Source: Eucommia ulmoides (Eukaryota; Streptophyta; Magnoliopsida; Garryales; Eucommiaceae). Taken from it: DNA of 64,000 nucleotides. The notes beneath the pieces were generated by a model. That model did not search any database. It was not told the DNA's origin and was given only the letters and a program-made list of their open reading frames with translations. The translations under genes and the position numbers were made by a program. This document shows positions 36,490 to 47,334 of this stretch, one piece after another; within the stretch, counting starts at the first letter, position 1; every line of letters starts with the position of its first letter. The DNA lies in NCBI GenBank assembly GCA_016647705.1, contig CM028329.1:61645231-61709230 (forward strand), written 5' to 3'.

Positions 36490-37014
36490 TTACGGCATAA
36501 CTTCATTACTTTGGCTACCAATTTGTAACTGAACCTCGTATTTCTCCAGTGCCTTTAAGCCAATCTGGTCGTCCTCGATGCTCTCTAACAAAGTTCCTAA
36601 TGCTCTTAGGTCTAAGAGTTCTTTCTTTAAGGCTCTATGAACTCTAACTCTAGGCCAAGATTTCGGTAGAGTACGCACTATTACATACACCAACACTGCC
36701 CAATTTGGTTGAAAACCCTTACGTCTTAGGTGGTAGTACATGCGCTCTTTTCTAAGTACATGCATTCTAACACTCTCTTTTTCATTCATTTTTCCTCTTT
36801 CAAATTCTCTCCATAATGGATGTACATCTCGTTCAGCCTCTTCTAAAAATTGTACAAATTCAAAGGCAGTAAGAGGCCGATGATTTTCAAATATATTCTT
36901 TGTCGCCACATCCCAATTTGATGGTAAACCATCAACAATTTGGTTCATTATGTCTCTCTCACTAATTTTGTACCTATAATTCTGCAAAATTCTAGCACTT
37001 GAAATTTTATTCAT
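36490..37014 (-). mobile_element. Gag-like (UBN2-type) fossil inside the Helitron
   Basis: The minus-strand frame contains IMNQIVDGLPSNWDVATK and EFVQFLEEAERD, and later a second similar pattern, RTLPKSWPRVRVH. These resemble the UBN2 segment of plant LTR-element Gag. No protease, integrase or LTR accompanies it. It is a detached LTR-element remnant embedded in or captured by the Helitron. Function in the Helitron is unknown. Confidence 0.45.
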
Positions 37015-37139
37015 CCCTTATTCTCTAACGGGACAACTTTGTAAATAAAGTTTCTCGTAAAAGAATTGTTTTTCCTTACGCAACTTTAACCTAGTACTCA
37101 TTCTCAATACGATAGTGGGTCGTACCATATTGCCTGAGA

Positions 37140-38080
37140 TTGAAGGACATAAATAACACATAAGGCAAACACTAAACTAAAACACTTAACAAACGTTAAA
37201 CAGAAAAAAAATAGAATAAATTTCAGGAACCAAAAAATAATATGTCTCGATAGTGTTCCCTATTTCTTTTTAAGCGTTTCTGTTTTAAGAAAAAACCTAA
37301 GCAAACACTAAACATAAACAACAAACAAAAACACTAAACCAAAATAGAAACACTAAATTGAAACATAAATTAAGAACACAATGACCACAGTTTACTAATT
37401 CTCTTCATAGAGTGTTTATGTTCTAAGAAGAAACTAAACTAAAATACTTAACAAATGATAAACAGGAAAAAAAAAATAGAACAAATTTCAGGAACCAAAA
37501 AATAATATGTTTCGATAGTGTTCCCTATTTCTTTTTAAGCGTTTCTGTTCTAAGAAAAAACCTAAGCAAACACTAAACATAAACAACAAACAAAAACACT
37601 AAACCAAAATAGAAACACTAAATTGAAACATAAATTAAGAACACAATGAACACAGTTTACTAATTCTCTTCATAGAGTGTTTATGTTCTAAGAAGAAACT
37701 AAACTAAAACACTTAACAAATGCTAAACAGGAAAAAAAAAATAGAACAAATTTCAGGAACCAAAAAATAATATGTTTCGATAGTGTTCCCTATTTCTTTT
37801 TAAGCGTTTCTGTTCTAAGAAAAAACCTAAGTAAACACTAAACATAAACAACAAACAAAAACACTAAACCAAAATAGAAACACTAAATTGAAACATAAAT
37901 TAAGAACACAATGAACACAGTTTACTAATTCTCTTCATAGAGTGTTTATGTTCTAAGAAGAAACTAAACTAAAACACTTAACAAATGCTAAACCGGGAAA
38001 AAAAAAATAGAACAAATTTCAGGAACCAAAAAATAATTTGTTTCGATAGTGTTCCCTATTTCTTTTTAAGCGTTTCTGTT
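37140..38080. repeat. Tandem array with ~265-bp period (MITE-derived), 3-4 units
   Basis: The anchor GGAACCAAAAAATAATATGT occurs near 37226, 37491, 37756 and 38021 (period about 265 bp). Each unit carries GTTCCCTATTTCTTTTTAAG, CGTTTCTGTTCTAAG, AAACACTAAACATAAACAAC and GTTTACTAATTCTCTTCATA. A further degenerate unit lies at 38345-38620 (anchor near 38490). Units are almost identical, so expansion is recent. No genuine coding. Confidence 0.85.
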
Positions 38081-39349
38081 ATAACGCACTTTGCGAATTG
38101 AATGCGTTCTTACCTATAACACATCGAAAGTTTTTTTCTTCTTCAAAAAACCTTGTTGCAACCAAACAGAACATGAACAGAAACAAAAAACAGGAACAAA
38201 AACAAAAACAGCAGGAACAGAAACAGAAACAGGAAACAAAAACAGAAAACAGGAACAGGAACCGAAACAGCGAACGGAACAGAAACAACAGGAACACAGT
38301 TTTTTTTTTTAAATCCTCACATATAATAATCACAGTTTTTGTTCGAAAAATAGAAACACTAAATTGAAACATAAATTAAGAACACAATGAACACAGTTTA
38401 CTAATTCTCTTCATAGAGTGTTTATGTTCTAAGAAGAAACTAAACTAAAACACTTAACAAATGCTAAACAGAAAAAAAAAATAGAACAAATTTTAGGAAC
38501 CAAAAAATAATATGTTTCTATAGTGTTCCCTATTTCTTTTTAAGCGTTTCTGTTCTAAGAAAAACCAAACGCTAAACAGAAACAACAAACAAAAACACTA
38601 AACAAAAATAGAAACACTAAATTGAAACATAAATGAACACAATGGATGACTGAACTGAAACTGAATGTGAACAAAGCAACGAACCTGGTGAGCTAAATCA
38701 AAATAACGTCAGCAGCTTTTGGTGTCTTGTTAATGTTCTAACGCACTTTGCGAATTGAATGCGTTCTTACCTATAACACATTGAAAGGTTTTTTTTTTCT
38801 TCAAAAAACCTTGTTGCAACCAAACAGAACATGAACAGAAACAAAAAAAGAGGAACAAAACAAAAACAGCAGGAACAGAAACAGAAACAAGAAACAGAAA
38901 CAGAAAACAGGAACAGGAACCGAAACAGCGAACGGAACAGAAACAGGAATTGGTCATTGTTTGGTGTTCAATCTTGTAATGGTCTGATTAAGGTGTAATT
39001 TGAAAGTAGCTTTTTGTCAGTTTTGGATATAGTTTTTAGGGTAAATTGCACTTTTGGTCATCTAATTTGCACGTTTTTATGTGGCTAAATCATACTTTGC
39101 ACCCCTAATGTTTGGGCACAGTCTTAGTTTACCCCCCTGATGTTATAGGCCCCATTTGGTTATTGTTTGTGTTCCCTGATTCTTGTTTACCCCCCCTGAT
39201 GTTATAGGCCCCCTGATGTTATAGGCCCCATTTGGGTTTAATGTACATAAACACGTTTAATAGTTATTTGGGATTATTTCTTGAATTACTTGAGAATCGG
39301 AGAAACAAAAAAATGTTGATTCCTCTTTGCTCCTACAAAATTATTCTCA
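38081..39349. repeat. AACAGAAACAGGAAC-rich segments and TGATGTTATAGGCCCC repeats
   Basis: Two similar blocks (about 38090-38310 and 38745-38950) begin AACGCACTTTGCGAATTGAA and contain long AACAGAAACAGGAAC runs. They differ in what follows. Between 39130 and 39235 the word TGATGTTATAGGCCCC occurs three times. The long lysine/glutamine-rich open frames here are by-products of the sequence bias. Confidence 0.7.
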
Positions 39350-41310
39350 TACCATCCCGTCGATCACTATCACCACCACCATTACCACCCGTTGACCACC
39401 GTCATCCCGTTGGCCACCACCACCCACCGACCACCATACATTTAAAGGAAAAAAAAAGAACAAATGTCGCAACCAAACAGGTTTCTTGTTTTTGTTCTTA
39501 TAAATGAAAAGAAACAACGGTCATTATCAAACATGAACAGAAACAAAAAACAGGAACAAAAACAGAAACAGCAGGAACAGAAACAGAAACAGAAACATGA
39601 AACAAAAACAAAAACAATTCATAAACAGAAACAGAAACCGAAACCAAATGCTACCTTGTGAGGAGTGTTGAGATCAAATTGCTTGTATTTCGGTGACGCA
39701 TTTGGTTAGTGTGAACTGTTTCTTCTCCCAGAAAACTTTGTTCTGTTCCCAGAAAACTTTGTTTCTGTTCTGTTTCTGTTATGATTTATAAATTCTGTTT
39801 TAGTGTTTCTGTTCCTAAACATGGTGAAAATCTGAGATATAAAATAAAATATTTTTATTTTCCAATTTTCACCACCACCATCACCACCCGCTGACCACCG
39901 TCATCCCGTTGGCCACCACCACCCACCGACCACCATACATTTAAAGGAAAAAAAAAAAAAGAACAAATGTCGCAACCAAACAGATTTCTTGTTTTTGTTC
40001 TTATAAATGAAAAGAAACAATGGTCATTATCAAACATGAACAGAAACAAAAATAGAAACAGCAGGAACAGAAACAGAAACAGGAAACAGAAACAAAAACA
40101 ATTCATAAATAGAAATAGAAACAGAAACCGAAACCAAATGCTACCATGCGAGGAGCGTTGAGATCAAATTGTTTGTAATTAGGTGACGCATTTGGTTAGT
40201 GTTAACTGTTTCTGCTCCCAGAAAACTTTGTTTCTGTTCTGTTTCTGTTCTGATTTATAAATTCTGTTTTAGTGTTTCTGTTCCTAAACATGGTGAAAAT
40301 CTGAGATATAAAATAAAATATTTTTTATTTTTTATTTTTCAATTTTCACCACCACCATCACCACCCGCTGACCACGGTCATCCCGTTGGCCACCACCACC
40401 CACCGACCACCATACATTTAAAGGAAAAAAAAAAAAGAACAAATGCCGCAATCAAACAGGTTTCTTGTTTTTGTTCTTATAAATGAAAAGAAACAATGGT
40501 CATTATCAAACATGAACAGAAACAAAAAACAGGAACAAAAACAGAAACAGCAGGAACAGAAACAGAAACAGAAACAGGAAACAGAAACAAAAACAATTCA
40601 TAAACAGAAACAGAAACCGAAACCAAATGCTACCTTGCGAGGAGCGTTGAGATCAAATTGTTTGTATTTAGGTGACGCATTTGGTTAGTGTTAACTGTTT
40701 TTGCTCCCAGAAAACTTTGTTTCTGTTATGTTTCTGTTATGATTTATAAATTCTGTTTTAGTGTTTCTGTTCCTAAACAAGGTGAAAATCTGAGATATAA
40801 AATAAAACATTTTTTATTTTTATTTTCCAATTTTCACCACCACCATCACCACCCGCTGACCACCGTTATCCCGTTGGCCACCACCACCCACCGACCACCA
40901 TACATTTAAAGGAAAAAAAGAAGAAGAACAAATGCCGCAACCAAACATGTTTCTTGTTTTTGTTCTTATAAATGAAAAGAAACAATGGTCATTATCAAAC
41001 ATGAACAGAAACAAAAAACAGAAACAAAAACAGAAACAGTAGGAACAGAAACAGAAACAGGAAACAAAAACAGAAACAATTCATAAACAGAAATAGAAAC
41101 AGAAACCGAAACCAAATGCTACCTTGCGAGGAGCGTTGAGATCAAATTGTTTGTATTTAGGTGACGCATTTGGTTAGTGTTAACTGTTTCTGCTCCTAGA
41201 AAACTTTGTTTCTGTTCTGATTTATAAATTCTGTTTTAGTGTTTCTGTTCCTAAATATGGTGAAAATCTAAGATATAAAATAAAACATTTTTTATTTTTT
41301 ATTTTTCAAT
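39350..41310. repeat. Tandem array with ~490-bp period of MITE-like units, 4 units
   Basis: The anchor CCCGTTGGCCACCACCACCC occurs near 39407, 39906, 40382 and 40870 (spacing 499, 476, 488). Each unit contains an element bounded by AGGTGACGCATTTGGTTAGT and, inverted, GAAACCGAAACCAAATGCTACCT (given as two words: GAAACCGAAACC, AAATGCTACCT). A conserved spacer TTGCGAGGAGCGTTGAGATC joins adjacent elements. The tips match those of MITEs A and B in the NAD kinase intron. Confidence 0.8.
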
Positions 41311-43329
41311 TTTCGTTCTAAGAATTAAGGGGGGGAAAAACTAACCAAACGCCACCTGAAGCCTATGTTTTAGTGTTGCTGTCAGATTTTAAAAAGCAAA
41401 ACACTGGGAACAGTAAAGAACTGTTCCTAGATTTCCATTTCAAGTTTTCTGGAAACAAAACCATATAGGAAAATTTCAGGAACCAAAAAAAAAAAAAAAA
41501 CACTTAACAAATGCTAAACAGAAAGAAAAAAAAAAAAAAAACAAACAAATTTCAGGAACCAAAAAATAACACATCAAAAGGTTTTTTTTTTCAAAAAACC
41601 TTGTTGCAACCAAACAGAACATGAACAGAAACAAAAAAACAGGAACAAAAATAGAAACAAATGAATAGAGATAGGAGAGTACCTATGAATGGAGATGATG
41701 AAGCTTTGGGCGGCTGACGACCATCCAAATACGACCGTCGGCAACCTTCACCGTCCAAGCCCTTGACTGAAACAGAAACAAAAAACAATTCATAAACAGA
41801 AACAGAAATAGAAACAGAAACCGAAACCAAATGCTACCTTGCGAGGAGCGTTGAGATCAAATTGTTTGTATTTAGGTGACGCATTTGGTTAGTGTTAACT
41901 GTTTCTACTCCCAGAAAACTTTAAATAGAGAGAAAATTTTGTTTTAGTGTTTCTGTTCCTAAACATGATGGAAATGAACAAAAATATGGGAAGAAAAAAG
42001 CAAAACACTGGGAACAGTAAAGAACTGTTCCTAGATTTCCATTTCAAGTTTTCTGGGAACAAAACCATATAGGCAAGTGAAAAAATAGAATAAATTTCAG
42101 GAAAAAAAACCTAAGCAAACACTAAACACTAAACACTATACACTAAACATAAACAACAAACAAAAACACTAAACCAAAACATGAACAGAAACAAAAAACA
42201 GAGACAATTCATAAACAGAAACAGAAACAGAAACCGAAACCAAATGCTACCTTGCGAGGAGCGTTACGATCAAATTGTTTGTATTTAGGTGACGCATTTG
42301 GTTAGTGTTAACTGTTTCTGCTCCCAGAAAACTTTGAATAGAGAGAAAAAACGAAAACAAACCAAATTAGTTTCTGTTCTAATTTATAAATTTTGTTTTA
42401 GTGTTTCTGTTCCTAGATTTCCATATCAAGTTTTCTGGGAACAAAACCATTTCAAGTTTTCAAGAACAAACGTTAAACAGAACATAAACAATGAACACAG
42501 AACATGAATACAATGAACACAGAACATGAACAGAAACCAAACAGAACATGAACAGAAACAAAAAACAGGAACAAAAACAGAATGCTACCTTGCGAGGAGA
42601 TGATGAAGCTATCTTCACCGTCCAAGCCCTTGACTGAAACAGAAACCGAAACCAAAACAATGAACACAGAACATGAACACAATAAACACAATCCAAATTA
42701 GTTTATGTTCTGATTTATAAATTCTGTTTTAGTGTTTTTGTTCCTAAACATGGTGGAAATGAACAAAAATATGAGAAAGAAAAAAGCAAAACACTGGGAA
42801 CAGTAAAGAACTGTTCCTAGATTTCCATTTCAAGTTTTCTGGGAACAAAACCATATAGGAAGTGAAAAAATAAAATAAATTTTCATTTCAAGTTTTCAAG
42901 AACAAACGTTAAACAGAAAAAAAATAGAATAAATTTCAGGAAAAAAACCTAAGCAACACTAAACACTAAGCATAAACAACAAACAAAAACACTAAACCAA
43001 ACATGAACAGAAACAAAAAAACAGAAACAATTCATAAACAGAAACATGAACATAACAATGAACACAATGACACAGAACATGAACAGAACATGAATAGAAA
43101 CCAAACAGAACATGACAGAAACAAAAAACAGGAACAAAAACAGAATGCTACCTTGCGAGGAGATGATGAAGCTACCTTCACCGTCCAAGCCCTTGACTGA
43201 AACAGAAACCGAAACCAAAACCACAGAACATGAACAGAACATGAACAGAAACAAAAAACAGGAACAAAAACAGAATGCTACCTTGCGAGGAGATGATGAA
43301 GCTATCTTCACCGTCCAAGCCCTTGACTG
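41311..43329. repeat. Degenerate MITE pieces alternating with a repeated host-like segment
   Basis: Fragments of the same MITE family continue. Interspersed are four copies of a segment containing CACCGTCCAAGCCCTTGACT (near 41750, 42620, 43185 and 43315), preceded by GATGATGAAGCT. On the minus strand this reads VKGLDGEG followed in the last three by SFIISSQG. The copy near 41690-41770 is the longest (VKGLDGEGCRRSYLDGRQPP) and ends near a GT donor. Confidence 0.6.
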
Positions 43330-43640
43330 AAACAGAAACCGAGACCAAAACCAAATCGACCTTGCGATGGTTTATAGATGCGAGGAGCGATTCCATTAGG
43401 GCAGAGAGGATTCGATAGGCACAGATTAGGGTACGACAAACAGAAATCTAATTCGATAGGCACAGTGAGGGAGATGATGGTGAGGAACGACACGGTTACG
43501 AAGATTAGGGAGGCGACGAAGAAGAAGAAGCACTCGGATTAGGGCACGGAGAAGCGGCGGACGACAGCTACAGGTCTATCAGAGTAGGGAGGCGACGGCG
43601 ACTGCTTGACGGTAAGGATCTCTGGCCTTTTTTTTTTTTT
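43330..43640 (-). other. GC-rich leader/first-exon-like fragment near the Helitron 5' end
   Basis: On the minus strand this reads like a plant 5' leader: CTGTCGTCCGCCGCTTCTCC, GCTTCTTCTTCTTCGTCGCC, then CCTAATGGAATCGCTCCTCG with an ATG opening MESLLASI. Composition differs sharply from the surrounding array. Together with the repeated VKGLDGEG segment it may be a captured piece of a host gene in the same orientation as Rep. The gene is not identified. Confidence 0.4.
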
Positions 43641-43906
43641 TGATAAATTGACAGTAAGGCTCTCTGCCTTTTGTATATTGTGTGTATATTGTGTATGTGT
43701 CTATCAGAGTAGGGAGGCGACTGGACTGCTTAGGCTCTCTGCCATTTTCTCTTGTCTTTTCTCTTATCTATATGTGTATATTGTGTATATTATATTATAG
43801 ATATAGATTATATATAGATGTTGTATATATCAAAAGACATCTAACGGTTACGAATATCCAGAGACATCCAACGGCCCTGGATGTAAATGAGCTGATTTAT
43901 AATAGA

Positions 43907-45198
43907 TAAGTGCAAGTGGTGTGGCATGTTGCTTGTGTTGAGATAATATAATATATAATAATAATAATAATATTAGTGATGTGTTGAGATAATATAATAA
44001 TAATAATAATATTAGTGACAACAACATATTACTTAGAGATAGAGAAAGGGAGAAGGATCGGGGAGCAGACGGGCTTAGGGATAGAGAAACGGATAAGGAT
44101 CAGGGAGCATACGGTTGGTCATGAATTAAAAAAATAAAAAAAAAAATAATAATATAATAATAATAATATAATAAAAACAAACCTCTCTTTTTCATCTCAA
44201 AACAATTATAGTTATTTATTTATTTATAATAGGTTTTGAGTGTTTTTAGTGGTCCGATTTCAGTTCGGATTTTGGTTTCCGATTCCGGTTCAGATTTCAG
44301 GTAGAATTTCTAACTCTTTAATACATATATTTAATTTTTTATTATGTGATTTATGTTATTATTGTCGTTGAATTTTAACTGTTAAATAATTATGATTATA
44401 TTAAAATTATGTGAAAATCATGTTAACGTGTTTTATTTGTCGCATTAATTAAATGCACGTATGAGAGGGATTGGAGTTCTACTGAGCGTTGATTCATGAT
44501 CCCACAGTTTTGATTGCAAGACCGGTGAAAGTGGAACTACCCATGAAATTTTATTTTGAATTACCATTTAATTTGTAATAAAATTAATATAAGCGTTAAT
44601 ATTTGTAATGGGTTAACATTTATAATAACCATGAATACCTTTGGGATGGTTTTTGATTTCCTTCCAAATTGAAAAGGCGAACTTGGTTACTGTTTGGAGA
44701 ATTATATTGGAATTGGAATTGGAATTTATAAATTCGATAATTATAATTATCCTCGCCGCATTGTAAATTAAATATTTTATAAAACGAATTATTGTTTACT
44801 TATCGTCGTCGCATTATAAAAATTCTCAAATTTATCACATAATTGACTATTCGATTTTAGTCGATAATTATAACTGAATTGTATTTGTAAATTATTATTT
44901 TATTGTCATCGTATTGTAAAATTTAAACCGATAATTATAATTGTATATTAAATTACAAATTTAAACGTTAGTATTAAATTGACCGGCGCCAATAATTTAT
45001 TTGTGTATTTAAAATAATGCGATGACAAGAATTTCAGCTGAATTTCTAATTAAATTGTAATAGTTGAATTTATACTTGTCGCCGACGCATTTTAAAATTT
45101 ATCAGATTTCACAGAATGAAATTTTGGTCAATCAACTTTAGTGTTAATTCTCCAAGAGGAGAAATTGCGTGACGATTCTGGAAAACCAGGTCGTTACA
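43907..45198. mobile_element. Solo LTR, right part
   Basis: This continues the LTR that begins at 29270. It contains ATA/ATT microsatellites (43950-44010, 44140-44170) and two related words GGAGAAGGATCGGGGAGCAG and GGATAAGGATCAGGGAGCAT. It ends GTCGTTACA at 45198, followed by TTAAT (45199-45203), which matches the left target duplication. Confidence 0.75.
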
Positions 45199-45436
45199 TT
45201 AATCACTGATCAACGGCTCAATCCAGTACATGGCGAATGAATAGACGCATTACAACAGTTTAGAATTATCTCTGATAAATAAGTAATTTCCTTTGGTCCG
45301 AAATTATTTTTGTTGAAGGTTCAACGAACCAATTGATACATAAAAGTTACAATTTAGTTCAAATGGAGAACCTAATTAAGTCATACTAAACCTAATTAAG
45401 TCATACTAAACCTAATTTAGGTAATGGATGATCATC

Positions 45437-45444
45437 TATATAAA
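45437..45444 (+). promoter_or_regulatory. TATA box of glycosyltransferase copy 2
   Basis: TATATAAA lies 61 bp upstream of the ATG at 45498. The 230 bp upstream (45204-45430) is unrelated to the DNA upstream of copy 1 and contains three AACCTAATT-AGTCATACTA-like direct repeats at about 45370-45420. Confidence 0.65.
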
Positions 45445-45497
45445 AAAAAACTTTTGCTTCTGGTTTAATTCAATCTGTTCTACTCTATCCCACCAAA

Positions 45498-46373
45498 ATG
45501 CGATCTCTATTTTCTGCTCCCAATTCCGCCATTTCCACCCATCAAAACCTTGAATACAATGAAAAATCCACCTCTGTTCTTGGCACACTCTGCAAAACAA
45601 TTCTAATTTCAGGTTTCGCCCTCTATTTTCTCTGTATTTTCCTTTTCAGCACCTCAAATTGTTTTCCTTCAAAGTTGTTCTTCTCCCCTTCAAAACCCGA
45701 ACCATGGATGCCTTCATTTCACGATGATGAAAACGAAGAATTCCGTCTTCTGAATTCAACCGATACTCCGACTAACATAACCCACCTCGTGTTCGGTCTC
45801 CTCGGGTCGAACGAGGCCTGGAAACACAGAAAAGCTTACACGGAGTCATGGTGGAGGCCGAACAGAACCCGGGGCATTCTCTACTTAGACGAACCCCCTT
45901 CACCGGAACTCCTCCCATGGCCGAAATCTTCCTCCTTACAGGGTATCAGACGATATCAGAGCCCTTCTGGAGGAAACAAAACATGTCGCGCCGATCATGG
46001 TGAGGATGGTGAATGCGATAATGGAGTTGTACAGGGATCACGACAGGGAGGGGGTGAGGTGGTACGTTATGGGGGACGATGACTCGTTGTTCTTCGTGGA
46101 GAATTGGGTTCGGGTTTTGTTGGGTATGATCATAACAAGTTTGTTTATATCGGCGGGCAGTCGGAGGCGATTTTGTCTGGTGTTTATTATTCGTTTGATA
46201 TGGGGTTTGGAGGAGCTGGGTTTGCTTTGAGTTATCCTTTGGTGAAAGCCATGGCGAAAGATTTGGAGAACTGTTTTAGGAGGTATCCTTATTTGAGAAG
46301 CGCAGACCTGATCACCATGACTTGTATTGCTGATCTTGGAGTTCCGTTTACTTCCAACAGGGGCATTCATCAG
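45498..46373 (+). CDS. DUF604 glycosyltransferase exon 1, copy 2 (same sequence as copy 3; frame broken by small indels)
   Basis: The exon begins MRSLFSAPNSAISTHQ and ends GIHQ|GTATTTAC as in the other copies. It is 876 bp instead of 879. Two bases are missing near 45930 (TCTTCC against TCTTCTCC in copy 3) and one near 46122 (TTTTGTTGGG against TTTTGTCTGGG), so the part between is out of frame. Otherwise it matches copy 3 throughout. Intron 1 follows to the N gap; exons 2 and 3 are absent. It is probably the same locus as copy 3, read from a poorly polished contig end. Confidence 0.65.
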
Positions 46374-46390
46374 GTATTTACTCTCTCTCT

Positions 46391-46853
46391 CATTTACACT
46401 TTTGACCCTTTAAATTTGATCATATTTTTATTGTCGGTTATCTTTAATCCGTCGCATTTCAAACCAAGTATGTTTGAGAACGTTTCTAAAATTGTCCTCC
46501 TGTCAATTTATTTTTTGGGTAAATTGGGTGAAAAATGATCACGTGCAATGCACATAACCAAATTTGACGGTAAAATAGGTAAAAATTTTTTTTATATATA
46601 TATTTTTAAGGATAAAATATGTAAATCAAATCAAATTAAAAAAAAATAAAAATAAAATTGAATCACCTATTTTTTCTTTAAATTTGGTCAAGTCAATGAC
46701 TATTTCCCATCAAATTCAACAGGAAAAACTAACGGAACAACAATTTTGAAAAACGTTGTAAAACATATATAGGGTTTAAAGTGCGACGGATTAAAATTAA
46801 CTAACAAGATAAAAATACGGTCAAATCTAAGCGTTCGAAAGTGTAATTTTTTT
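46391..46853. mobile_element. Foldback element in intron 1, copy 2
   Basis: This is the same element and position as at 25471-25972, with arms CATTTACACTTTTGACCC and CGAAAGTGTAATTTTT. The remaining 46854-47234 is intron sequence up to the gap, including AGTTTGAAGAAGTCTAATGG that copy 1 lacks. Confidence 0.55.
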
Positions 46854-47234
46854 TATTCTTAAAAATGGTGGTTCTTGCGTAGTGATTGAGAAAGTTTCAA
46901 ACTTTCAAGGGGCTTAAAATGCAATTTTAATCTCTCTAGGTTGGAATATGCTCCAACTATAAATGTTACTTGTTCTTTTTTGTTTAACTTATTGATAAAA
47001 TAGTGGAATTCAACTATTTTATTATCATAAGTTTGAAGAAGTCTAATGGGGGGCGGCTAAGCTATTTTTTTCAATGAAGGGTAAAAATGGTATTTGAATC
47101 ATTGAACACTTCTTTGAAATTAGGATTAATTGCCTTAATTGCATTTACTTCATTATACTTTTTAAACCTACTCCTAACAAAGTGCAAAATTAACATTCTA
47201 TTGGAAAAATGAGAAAGACTTATTTGCCCTCTAT

Positions 47235-47334
47235 NNNNNNNNNNNNNNNNNNNNNNNNNNNNNNNNNNNNNNNNNNNNNNNNNNNNNNNNNNNNNNNNNN
47301 NNNNNNNNNNNNNNNNNNNNNNNNNNNNNNNNNN
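47235..47334. other. Assembly gap of exactly 100 N
   Basis: A run of 100 N is the customary placeholder for a join of unknown size. Sequence before it ends in intron 1 of the glycosyltransferase gene. Sequence after it starts inside the Helitron. Confidence 0.99.

Larger units (their letters stand above)
29612..43906 (-). mobile_element. Rep/helicase Helitron inserted in the solo LTR
   Basis: The minus-strand 5' end is TCTATTATAAATCAGCTC at 43906. The 3' end is a GC hairpin (CCCGTACC-TTCA-GGCACGGG) then TTATACGCTAG at 29612. Length is 14.3 kb. In order from the 5' end it carries a GC-rich leader-like block (43330-43640), a long MITE-derived array (about 37140-43330), a gag-like fossil (36490-37014), a low-complexity N-terminal region (34384-35545), the Rep domain (31585-34166) and a Pif1-type helicase (29732-31482). 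Coding is interrupted in several places, so it is no longer autonomous. Confidence 0.85.

Noticed and set aside
37140-38080. Regular direct repeats that could suggest a CRISPR array
   Set aside because: The units are 265 bp with no short repeat/unique-spacer structure, and the genome is a plant's.
39361-39435. CACCACCACC runs as a histidine-rich or zinc-binding protein
   Set aside because: They belong to the ~490-bp repeat unit. Reading frames around them are interrupted or change between units, and no domain is present.
38091-40690. Many open frames encoding lysine/glutamine/asparagine-rich repeats (KQEQKQKQQEQKQKQ) or, antisense, Cys/Phe/Val/Leu-rich strings
   Set aside because: They arise from the AACAGAAACAGGAAC repeat read in different frames, shift between units, lack start context and splice sites, and show no domain.
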